Positions 54,013 to 62,167 of a stretch of DNA of 64,000 bases are shown one piece after another. The stretch comes from G963556115 sp963666605 (lineage in GTDB: Bacteria > Planctomycetota > SZUA-567). The DNA is taken from the NCBI GenBank assembly GCA_965140405.1, contig OZ223208.1, forward strand, positions 62,001 to 126,000, given 5' to 3'. The stretch's first letter is position 1, and every line of letters begins with the position of its first letter. The notes below the pieces were generated by a model. It saw only the letters and a program-made list of their open reading frames with translations, was not told the origin of the DNA and did not search any database. The position numbers and the translations under genes were made by a program.

Positions 54013-56406
54013 TTACTCAGCTATAATTGGTTCAGCTACAGCATCACGAAGCTTTTCAAACTCCATGAATGACTCTTTATTCCAACCACAACAATCACTA
54101 CCATCACTTGATTCACGACGGAAATCTAAGTTTTCTGCACCACAATTCTTACAAGTATCCTGCACACCAAATGAGATATAATTACATATCTTACAAGTAG
54201 TAAATTCAGGAGAAATAGTCAACTGAGCCGCTTGAGTATTATCAAATGTCTTCCGTACAAGACTAGCAATCGCACCCGCAGACGGACGGTTCTCACCAAC
54301 AAATGCGTGAATGATAGCTCCAGACTCAATGAGACCGTGGAAGATCGCCTGCTTACGGATTCTTTCTACAATATCAATATCTGCATCTGGACGGATGTGA
54401 ATAGAATTTGTATAGTATACTTCATCATCATCGATAGAACCACGTACGTAATCAGCAGCTTCAGGGTACTTCTTCATGTCGATCTTTGCCAACCTTCTAG
54501 ATGCACTCTCAGCAGGGCTCTCTTCGATAGTAATCTTTATACCTTGCTTCTTGCCAGCTTCTTTGACTAAGAAGTAAAGGTGTGAGACAACCTTTAGACC
54601 TAGGCGCAGAGCTTCATCATCTTCATGTAACTCCTTGCCACAGACGTAGTCGAGTGCTTCATTCAGACCAATGATACCCACGATATAGGTAGCTTGATCA
54701 AGATCGATATATGGTCTTCCATCTTCAGCAGTCTTTCCTACCTGCCATAGAGGCATAGATGGACCACTCATCAACTGTTTAGCAAATTTCTTCTTCTGTT
54801 CATGCGCCTTGATACATACTTTGAGTGCGCTCTCTATCTCAGTGAAGAACTTCTCCATATTGCCTTTACCAGCACGGTACCCACATTGAGGAAGGTTTAT
54901 AGTCACATTCTGGAATCCACAGAAACGCATGCTCTCAGGGTGTGTAATCATGTAGTTGTCTTCGATTACAGTTCTTAAACGACAACAAGCTGAGAGGGTA
55001 ACTTCATCTCTATCGAAGATAAAGTACGGAGTACCATTCTTCGCAGCAATTTCACATGCATACTCATATACTTTATACTGCTCAGGATCTTCAAATGTCT
55101 CACTGTTGACATGGAAGTCACACTTAGGAAAGGCGAAGATATTTCCATGCTGATCGCCATCATCCCATACATTTAGCATTGCCTTTGTAAATCTATTAGC
55201 AACTTCAGCATACTCGCCATATGTCTTCCCAGTAGGCTTACCACCAGGGCCTATAGCCATAACTTCCTTCAAGTAACTTGGAATACCCGTATGAATATTG
55301 AAATCCAAGAATAATGTCTGTCCACCACGAGAGAAAGCATTCTGTGATGAAGAGAAGATTAGATGTTGAGCTTCCTGCTTCATCTGTGCATCTGTCATAT
55401 CTTCAACAAACGGAGCATACATAATATTTACATAAGCTACACCCAGAGCACCAGCATAGTAAGCCTGCATGCTAGCTAGGAAGGTATTTAAGTGTCCAGT
55501 AAGTGTTCTCGCATGCTTTGCAGGAGCAGAAGAAGTATCAAGATTCTCAAGATTGAGACCATACTTCTTGATGTACTCTAGCGAGTGTGAAGAACAATAA
55601 ACACGGGTAGGATAACCTAAATCGTGAAGGTGTACAAGGCCATCTCTGTGAGCATCAGCAACATCTTCTGAGAATACTTCTTGCAGAGCGTACTGTTTTA
55701 AAGCAGTCTCAGCAATTGCAAGATTGATAGCTTCTGGATTGTTAGAAGCAATATTAGAGTTCTCATTACTCTTAGAGAGTATTAGCTGCTCAATATCATA
55801 CTTAGGCATACCTAGAACATTCTGCTTCGCAAGGCTTGACTGGTGTCCACGCTCAAAGAGTTCATTATCAGCAAGTTCACGAATTAATGTACTAGAGATA
55901 TGCTTCATTCCAGAGCGTAGTACCCTCTTCTCAACGATACTTGCGATTTCATCTGCTTCGCCCTGCTCTATACCAGCCTCTTTTACAAGAGCCTGTGAAA
56001 TTCTATTTTTATCCCACTCGAAGTATTCGGCCTTTGATCCTGGATCAACAAGTAGGTGAATATCTGTACTATTACCACCACCAGATACATCTTTACGAAC
56101 GCGGGTTTCTGCTCTTTGTTCAGAACGCCTATCACGATATAGTATAAATGCTTTTGCAGTCTTAGCGTGCCCCGTCTCAATCAGGGTTTTTTCAACCATA
56201 TCCTGAATTTGTTCGATAGTAGGGTTATTACCTTCACCAAAGCTCTTCTCAAGTAGCATTACCACTACCGAAGCAAGCTCATCTGCTAGCTGTCTGTCTT
56301 CCCCACCTACAGCTTTTGCCGCTTTGAAGATAGCCTGAGCAATCTTCTCTTTGTTGAACGGAGCCAATCTGCCGTCACGTTTTACAATATGCAGTATATT
56401 ACTCAT
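54013..56406 (-). CDS. nrdD: Anaerobic ribonucleoside-triphosphate reductase (class III)
   Basis: 797 residues. An N-terminal ATP-cone (1-95, IVKRDGRLAPFNKEKI) and a second cone-like stretch (about 125-215) precede the barrel. Barrel motifs include RVYCSSHSLEYIKKYG, GHLNTFLASMQ-like and FCGFQNVTINLPQCGY, with active-site Cys. The C-terminal zinc site is CKICNY...CKNCG. The glycyl-radical position appears as CCGWNK (Gly774), not the usual RxxGY. It makes dNTPs anaerobically. The start overlaps the nrdR end by 8 bases. Confidence 0.93.
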   Translation of the reverse strand: MSNILHIVKRDGRLAPFNKEKIAQAIFKAAKAVGGEDRQLADELASVVVMLLEKSFGEGNNPTIEQIQDMVEKTLIETGHAKTAKAFILYRDRRSEQRAETRVRKDVSGGGNSTDIHLLVDPGSKAEYFEWDKNRISQALVKEAGIEQGEADEIASIVEKRVLRSGMKHISSTLIRELADNELFERGHQSSLAKQNVLGMPKYDIEQLILSKSNENSNIASNNPEAINLAIAETALKQYALQEVFSEDVADAHRDGLVHLHDLGYPTRVYCSSHSLEYIKKYGLNLENLDTSSAPAKHARTLTGHLNTFLASMQAYYAGALGVAYVNIMYAPFVEDMTDAQMKQEAQHLIFSSSQNAFSRGGQTLFLDFNIHTGIPSYLKEVMAIGPGGKPTGKTYGEYAEVANRFTKAMLNVWDDGDQHGNIFAFPKCDFHVNSETFEDPEQYKVYEYACEIAAKNGTPYFIFDRDEVTLSACCRLRTVIEDNYMITHPESMRFCGFQNVTINLPQCGYRAGKGNMEKFFTEIESALKVCIKAHEQKKKFAKQLMSGPSMPLWQVGKTAEDGRPYIDLDQATYIVGIIGLNEALDYVCGKELHEDDEALRLGLKVVSHLYFLVKEAGKKQGIKITIEESPAESASRRLAKIDMKKYPEAADYVRGSIDDDEVYYTNSIHIRPDADIDIVERIRKQAIFHGLIESGAIIHAFVGENRPSAGAIASLVRKTFDNTQAAQLTISPEFTTCKICNYISFGVQDTCKNCGAENLDFRRESSDGSDCCGWNKESFMEFEKLRDAVAEPIIAE

Positions 56407-56866
56407 TCCCTTTTCCCCAATCTTCCATTCTCTTTATCTCGTCAATAAACTCGCCCACGTCTTCATATGCTCTATAAACCGATGCGAAGCGCACATATGC
56501 GACCTTATCCTTCTCTCGCAAGTGCCGCATAATTATCTCACCGATCTTTGTTGATTTTACCTCTCTCTCATTGGTCTCGATTATCTCCCTTTCAATCGAG
56601 TCAACGATATTATCTATCTCTTCTAAACCTATTGGCCTCTTCCTCAGAGCTCTTGTAATACCAGCAGTAATTTTTTCTTTTTCAAATGGCTCTCTAGTAT
56701 TATCTTTTTTAATAATTTTCAACGGACTATGCTCTAGTTTTTCGTGCGTGGTATACCTCTTCTTACACTCGAGGCATTCTCTTCGCCTCCTAGTAACTCC
56801 ACCATCTTCACTAGGTCTAGTATCAATAACCCGGTCATTATCTTTTTTACAGAACGGACAACGCAT
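56399..56866 (-). CDS. nrdR: Transcription repressor NrdR
   Basis: 155 residues. The N-terminal zinc ribbon is MRCPFCKKDNDRV...CLECKKRY, followed by an ATP-cone domain (about 46-140, IKKDNTREPFEKEKI). NrdR represses ribonucleotide reductase genes in response to dATP/ATP. Its position immediately before nrdD, overlapping by 8 bases, makes it an autoregulator of the nrdRD unit. Confidence 0.96.
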   Translation of the reverse strand: MRCPFCKKDNDRVIDTRPSEDGGVTRRRRECLECKKRYTTHEKLEHSPLKIIKKDNTREPFEKEKITAGITRALRKRPIGLEEIDNIVDSIEREIIETNEREVKSTKIGEIIMRHLREKDKVAYVRFASVYRAYEDVGEFIDEIKRMEDWGKGNE

Positions 56867-57034
56867 GGAACTCCAATATTATCAAGTACTTTCAACTAAA
56901 ACCGTATGAAACCCGGCAAAATAAAGGGCTCAACACTTGAGCCTCGATTAGAACTCGCAATTATAACCGTAGTTATAATCTCTTATAATTATTTAAGTTA
57001 TAGACAAACACCACTACCACTTGTGATGCGATAT

Positions 57035-57063
57035 ACTATACCCACAACATATAGTCAAGTCAA
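57035..57063 (-). promoter_or_regulatory. Sigma-70-type promoter of nrdR-nrdD
   Basis: Minus strand TTGACT, 17 bases, TATAGT. The same layout is found before the OsmC gene. It gives a leader of about 160 bases. Confidence 0.7.
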
Positions 57064-57375
57064 GAACATTTCCCGCTACAGATACCCACTTTCTTGGCTA
57101 TTATTTTATAAATGGTGTTTTTATAGGGAGTTAATGCGATTGGTTTTTTTACGATTTTTTTCTAACAAACTCAATTTCTACCGTACGGTATATTCTTTAA
57201 ATCACAATTAAATCATATCAAACCGATTGTCTCATAACTCACAAAATAGCGACAAGCACAATCGACGGCAATTCACCCTTCATAAAGGCAATATATTATG
57301 ACTTAGCGACTACATATTAGCACATTTTCTTTAGAACCCTTAGAGCTCTTTAAAATTAATACCAAATTATTTTAA

Positions 57376-57412
57376 AAAAAGAATAGCCCCAAACAAAGTG
57401 GCTATTCTTTTT
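57376..57412 (-). terminator. Terminator after the OsmC gene
   Basis: Perfect 13-base arms AAAAAGAATAGCC with an 11-base loop, 49 bases past the stop, T tract on the minus strand. Confidence 0.85.
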
Positions 57413-57460
57413 AATCTCTACAGTATAAAGACTTCCAAGCATCCTCGACTACAGTATAAT

Positions 57461-57838
57461 TTATATCCTAACGAACTCAATGTTCTTTGAGAGAGTTTTT
57501 CGTACTGGGCAGTTTATAGCCATAGTAATTAGCTGCTCTTTAAGTTCCTCCGAAATACTTGCGGTTATCTCAATATTATATAGAAACTTTGTTACATCTT
57601 CAGTCTTCCTGTCTAAATCAACCTCAACCTGCACACTTTCATACTCGATATTCTTATTCTCGAGAATCATTCTTATAGTAATGTTGAGGCATGAAGCAAA
57701 TCCTGCACATAACAAATCATGTGGTCTAAAATACTCGCCGTTTCCGCCTTTGTCTTCTGCTACATCTGAAAATACCAGTGTATTATCATTTGAGATTTCT
57801 GTACAATAGTTGGCACTCTTACTTTTAGAAGTTACCAT
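57461..57838 (-). CDS. OsmC/Ohr-family protein
   Basis: 125 residues, short for Ohr/OsmC but with both conserved thiols: Cys in FASCLNITIRM (about residue 50) and Cys in NCPVRKTL (about 110). GEYFRPHDLLCAGFASC is the family opening helix. Members reduce organic hydroperoxides with a Cys pair; OsmC-like (YhfA type) proteins lack a proven role. It sits alone, with a promoter-leader copied from, or to, that of nrdR. Confidence 0.88.
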   Translation of the reverse strand: MVTSKSKSANYCTEISNDNTLVFSDVAEDKGGNGEYFRPHDLLCAGFASCLNITIRMILENKNIEYESVQVEVDLDRKTEDVTKFLYNIEITASISEELKEQLITMAINCPVRKTLSKNIEFVRI

Positions 57839-58300
57839 AGTATCTACCTATTCTTATTAGTTTTCATAAATGGCACACCCATATTATCTGATACATCGCT
57901 AAAGATGAGGGGGAGGCATTGCAACATACTAGGCTCAAATATGAGCATCAATTAAGATTTTGACTGTAACCAACATTGATAAAGCCCACTACCACTGTAA
58001 TAACTTAAACTATACCAATTTAATATAGTTGCATCAAGAACATTCCAAACTACCTATGCTATTCTTAATTTTTATCAATTATAGCAAAAAATTTATCCCC
58101 GAATAATCACCCTATATATAGAAGCATATCAGAAAAATGATATCAGAAATCACCATAATTATTGACTTCAACAGAGTATTAATATCTTGATTATTTTGAA
58201 GATTAATGGTATGTACTATTATGATATTAATCTTAAAACTATACAACCTAAGCACAGCTAAAAAATCAATAACCTTCACTTTTTAACATGGAGAATAATA
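57839..58300. other. Intergenic region with OsmC promoter-leader and MCP upstream region
   Basis: 462 bases without a gene. The minus-strand OsmC leader and promoter lie at 57839-58037. The plus-strand side leading to the MCP gene is AT-rich; no sigma-28 consensus is seen there. Confidence 0.6.
58009..58037 (-). promoter_or_regulatory. Sigma-70-type promoter of the OsmC gene
   Basis: Minus strand TTGATG, 17 bases, TATAGT, in a block homologous to the nrdR promoter region. Confidence 0.65.
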
Positions 58301-60022
58301 ATGAAATTAGAATCAGTATTAAAATATGGCATAGCAATTCCCATATTCTTTCTCGCCTGCGTATTCTTTGTACTGTACCTAAGCATCAGTAATATTGGAA
58401 AAGATGCCCAAGTGACAAAGAACGAAAGTGCCCCATTCAGCAAACTCGCACTAGAGCTAAAGATCAACGTTATACAGGTACAACAGTGGCTTACAGATAT
58501 ATCTGCAACTAGAGCCAAAGACGGGCTCAATGATGGGTTTGACGAAGCAGAAAATAGTTACAACAACATATTAGAAGGTCTTGATAAATTCAAAACACTC
58601 TACACTCAGAAGAACGACACCAAAGGTCTTTCAAACATAAAATTGCTAAAAGACAATGTCAATGAATACTACAGAGTAGGAAAACTCATGGCACAGGCCT
58701 ACATCGACGGAGGGCCAGAAGAAGGAAACAAGTTGATGGCAAGCTTTGATACTGCTGCTTCAAGCCTCAATGAAAAACTCAGCGTATTTGTCGACCAACA
58801 CACAAGCAATATGGAAGAATCCATACTCTCTATTACAAAGTCTGTCACGTATTCAGATTACATAATGCTCGGTTCGTTTATTCTCTCGAGTCTAATTATC
58901 ATCGTTATAGTCCGCTCAATAACTTCTCCAGTAAAGAGAGCAGTAGCTTTTGCAAAAAAGCTAGCAATAGGCGAGATACCAGAAAGAATTGAAGTCACAG
59001 GAAAAGACCAAATAAGCCAGATGTTTATCGCTTACAACGCTGTCTGTGATAGCTTCGAGGAGAAGGTCAACTTTGCTTCGGCAATAGCTGAAGGCGATCT
59101 AACACAACAAGTTAAGCTAGCTTCAGAGCACGATGAATTAGGAAAAGCTCTACAAAAGATGATTACCAGCATCTCTACCCTTGTAAGTAAGGTTAGAGAT
59201 AGCTCGCAACAAATTCAAGCAGCCTCATCTCAACTTGCAGCAGCAAGCCAGTCACTTTCAGATGGAGCCAGCACGTCAGCAGCAAGCCTAGAAGAGGTCA
59301 CCGAGTCAATGGCTGATATCCAGACCAAGACAACTGAAAACGCCAATAATGCTGAAGAGGCTCGCAAACTTTCATTAGCTGCGACCAATTCTTCAATGAC
59401 TGGTAGCAAACACATGAGAGACATGACCACATCTATTTCTGAGATAGAGTCCTCATCGAATGAAGTAGCCAATATAATTAAGACTATCGACAATATTGCC
59501 TTCCAAACAAACCTCTTAGCCCTTAATGCAGCTGTAGAAGCAGCCAGAGCTGGGCAACATGGTAAGGGATTTGCAGTCGTAGCCGAAGAGGTAAGAAGCC
59601 TTGCCGCAAGGAGTGCAAAATCAGCAAGTGAGACCGAGTCATTAATTGCGGGGTCAAACTTGAAAGTTGAGCAAGGAGCAAGAATCGCCAGTACAACAGA
59701 GGAATCCTTGAAAGAGATTGTTGAAATGATAACAAAGTCATCAGAAATTATTACAGACATTGCTCAAGCCTCAACAGAACAAGCCCAAAACATCACTCAG
59801 ACCAGTCAAGGCCTTACCAAGATTGATAGCATCATACAACAAAATACTGCCAACGCAGAAGAATCCGCAGCAGCTTCACGACAGCTTGCCTCACAGGCAA
59901 CCGAACTTAGTGAACTACTAGAATACTTCAAAATTGCAAGGACAGCAGATACGGTAGAACAAAAGAGACCTAATTCTTTACCTAAAAAAGCCAATACAAA
60001 ATTGCTTACAAATAGCAACTAA
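58301..60022 (+). CDS. Methyl-accepting chemotaxis protein
   Basis: 573 residues. A first membrane helix (about 8-30), a four-helix-bundle periplasmic region (about 35-180), a second helix (about 184-205), HAMP (about 206-260) and a signalling domain to about 545. The conserved tip is TNLLALNAAVEAARAG with GFAVVAEEVRSLA. Glu/Gln pairs flank it as methylation sites. No C-terminal pentapeptide for CheR is seen. GGAG lies 7 bases before the ATG. The ligand is unknown. Confidence 0.96.
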   Translation: MKLESVLKYGIAIPIFFLACVFFVLYLSISNIGKDAQVTKNESAPFSKLALELKINVIQVQQWLTDISATRAKDGLNDGFDEAENSYNNILEGLDKFKTLYTQKNDTKGLSNIKLLKDNVNEYYRVGKLMAQAYIDGGPEEGNKLMASFDTAASSLNEKLSVFVDQHTSNMEESILSITKSVTYSDYIMLGSFILSSLIIIVIVRSITSPVKRAVAFAKKLAIGEIPERIEVTGKDQISQMFIAYNAVCDSFEEKVNFASAIAEGDLTQQVKLASEHDELGKALQKMITSISTLVSKVRDSSQQIQAASSQLAAASQSLSDGASTSAASLEEVTESMADIQTKTTENANNAEEARKLSLAATNSSMTGSKHMRDMTTSISEIESSSNEVANIIKTIDNIAFQTNLLALNAAVEAARAGQHGKGFAVVAEEVRSLAARSAKSASETESLIAGSNLKVEQGARIASTTEESLKEIVEMITKSSEIITDIAQASTEQAQNITQTSQGLTKIDSIIQQNTANAEESAAASRQLASQATELSELLEYFKIARTADTVEQKRPNSLPKKANTKLLTNSN

Positions 60023-60051
60023 ATTTGAGATCGCAAAAAAATAGCCGTAAA

Positions 60052-60084
60052 TTAGGGCGTATATGCATTGCATATACGCCCTAA
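60052..60084. terminator. Terminator between MCP and MBL-fold genes
   Basis: Perfect 16-base arms (TTAGGGCGTATATGCA) with a 1-base centre, 30 bases past the MCP stop. T tracts are weak on the plus strand; an A7 run upstream gives one on the minus strand. Confidence 0.6.
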
Positions 60085-60164
60085 AAATAACCACATCTAG
60101 AGTTGTTCTGATCTGCAAAAAAAGTATAGAAGTGTCACTATTCTTGATGAGTAAGAACACCTAC

Positions 60165-61058
60165 TTAAAGCGTTATCACACCACCCTCTCTTGCTACAAT
60201 TGTAGAAGCATACATACCTTTAGCATTCGTTGCTATATCATGCATTGCCTTATCATCATGAGAAGGGTCGTGATGAATAATTACTAATTTCTTGACTTTT
60301 GCGACTTCGGCTGTGCGACAGGTCATATCATATGCCGAGTGTCCCCACCCTACACGCGTCTCATACTCTTCAGATGTATACTGCCCATCCATAGCCAACA
60401 AATCAGCACCAGCCGAAAACTCAGCCAATTCCTTATTGTACCCACTCTCTCTATCACACTCTACATCAGTAGCAAAGACAAAAGCCTTGCCCCTATGTTC
60501 TACTCTATAATTAATTACACCGAGCTGCGAATGCTGCTTATTATGAAGGGTTCTAACAACCACCTCTTCCTCAGTAGTCTTACCACTCTTGCGTAGATAC
60601 GGGCGAGCCCTTCCTTCTCTATACACAAATACCTCTTCCCCCTTTACATCAATATAATGTTTCTTACACGGAAGTTCTGCAATACTCACAGGATGCACCA
60701 ATACATCAGTAATATGCTCAAGATTCTGCTTGAGGCTTCCCTTTCCATATACTGGCCCAACAAAAGCAACCTCTGTACTCTTGAGGTGAAAAGGCACAAA
60801 GTAATTCATACCGAAACAGTGGTCTATGTGAAAATGAGTAAAGAAAAGACTGAGCTCGCTCTCTTTATTATCACACATTTGCTTACTGAGTGAGATGATT
60901 CCAGACCCTGCGTCAAAGACGAGGAGTCGTCCACCGACCCTTACCTCACAGCAGGTACTCTCACTGCCATATCTGCGGAACAGAGCACCAGCAACTGGAT
61001 AACTCCCTCTAACACCTCTAAATATTATATTAATTGCACCACTCCAAGCAGCAAGCAT
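60165..61058 (-). CDS. MBL-fold metallo-hydrolase
   Basis: About 297 residues. Beta-lactamase fold with the zinc motif THFHIDHCFG (HxHxDH, about residues 95-104), DAGSGIISL before it, and later FATDVEC and ILHHDPSHDD-like IIHHDPSHDD ligands. FRGVRGSYPVAG near the N-terminus is typical of a family close to cyclic-nucleotide phosphodiesterases, which is suggestive next to a cyclase locus. The start is unclear: ATG at 61058 lacks a ribosome site, while an ATT at 61032-61034 has GGAG 7 bases upstream and would give the usual short N-terminus. Confidence 0.85.
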   Translation of the reverse strand: MLAAWSGAINIIFRGVRGSYPVAGALFRRYGSESTCCEVRVGGRLLVFDAGSGIISLSKQMCDNKESELSLFFTHFHIDHCFGMNYFVPFHLKSTEVAFVGPVYGKGSLKQNLEHITDVLVHPVSIAELPCKKHYIDVKGEEVFVYREGRARPYLRKSGKTTEEEVVVRTLHNKQHSQLGVINYRVEHRGKAFVFATDVECDRESGYNKELAEFSAGADLLAMDGQYTSEEYETRVGWGHSAYDMTCRTAEVAKVKKLVIIHHDPSHDDKAMHDIATNAKGMYASTIVAREGGVITL

Positions 61059-61407
61059 ATTATAATTGAGACAATCACACCCTATAAGTTTACCCAATAT
61101 TCTAAAACAAATACACAAAAAAACCCAAAAAATATTTCCAACAAACCAAATATCGACTATACTTTAAATAGGGATACTAATTCTTAAATCTATATAAAGC
61201 GGGGCAAAACAGAGTATGACAGCATTACACGGAAATAGAACCTCTCTGAATTTCTCAAAGCTTCCCCTAGCTTTTTGCGATGGCTTTACACTAAAAAAAG
61301 CCGCCTTCTGGAATCGTCGACCTATCCTGCAAGCAGGTACCACCATAAACCAGACTATAATCAATTTTTACCATGACATAGCTCTAAATATTCCTGTCTC
61401 AGTACGT

Positions 61408-62139
61408 ATGGATCAGACAACCAACAAGATGGAAGAAAAGCTTATTGAAAACATGACCGTTTACAAAGAGCAGAATAAAGATAAAGAGAGCTTATCAATT
61501 GAGATGAGTGACGATGAAATTTTGATGCATGAAGGAGACACAGATAATCAAGATTGTTATATCCTGACCAAAGGTATACTCGCTATCTTTATAACAGGGG
61601 TACAGGTTGCAACTATATCCCACGCAGGTATGCCTGTTGGTGAGATGTCATTTCTTACAGGTGAAGCAAGGAGTGCAACAGTAATTGCTAAAGGTAGCGT
61701 CACCTTACTCCGCCTACGCTCCCAAGATAAAAACAAGATTTTGAGGAACAATCCAACAATCAGCATGACAATTCTTGAAGCCCTTGTCGCAAGGCTTTCA
61801 GACAGCAACGAAAAGCTAATTACCCTTAGAAACAAGATAAATGACAATACCAATAAAGCTGTAGTAAGGGCAGAAAAACTCGATCAAAGCTATAACACAG
61901 TTGTCAAAGCCCTCATGCGAGAGGCAGGCTTTAAAACTGGAAACATGCAGATTTTAGAGAAGATGCTAGAGGTTCTCGAAGAAAACCTAGGCAAAAAACT
62001 GCACTCAGGTAGTACCCATTCTGTATACAGGATGTTCCTTGACTTTGTAGAGTACTACCGTACCCAGTCTATAAACGAAAGTATTGATGGAATCATACTA
62101 AAAGAGAACATGTCTGACTACATGAAAGAGCTTTTTTAA
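61408..62139 (+). CDS. Cyclic-nucleotide-binding domain protein
   Basis: About 243 residues from ATG 61408. A longer frame from 61216 exists, but its first 64 residues look non-coding. The cNMP-binding domain (about 30-140) has ILMHEGDTDNQDCYILTKG, then GMPVGEMSFLTGEARSATVIA, the phosphate-binding cassette (GEMSFL, ARSAT). After about 145 it is helical, with no DNA-binding domain, so it is not a CRP. It lies 28 bases before an FHA-GAF-cyclase gene, so it may read that cyclase's product. Confidence 0.82.
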   Translation: MDQTTNKMEEKLIENMTVYKEQNKDKESLSIEMSDDEILMHEGDTDNQDCYILTKGILAIFITGVQVATISHAGMPVGEMSFLTGEARSATVIAKGSVTLLRLRSQDKNKILRNNPTISMTILEALVARLSDSNEKLITLRNKINDNTNKAVVRAEKLDQSYNTVVKALMREAGFKTGNMQILEKMLEVLEENLGKKLHSGSTHSVYRMFLDFVEYYRTQSINESIDGIILKENMSDYMKELF

Positions 62140-62167
62140 GAGAGACAAAAGACGAGAGCAAGTAATC

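Larger units (their letters stand above)
56867..57460. other. Intergenic region with nrdR promoter-leader and OsmC terminator
   Basis: 594 bases without a gene. They hold the leader with GGCTCAA/TTGAGCC hairpin (about 56929-56945), the promoter at 57035-57063 and the OsmC terminator at 57376-57412. The remainder (57080-57375) is AT-rich with T runs and nothing recognised. Confidence 0.65.

Noticed and set aside
56867..57030. Cobalamin riboswitch upstream of nrdR
   Set aside because: The B12 box and conserved core are not seen; only a hairpin and a promoter duplicate are supported.
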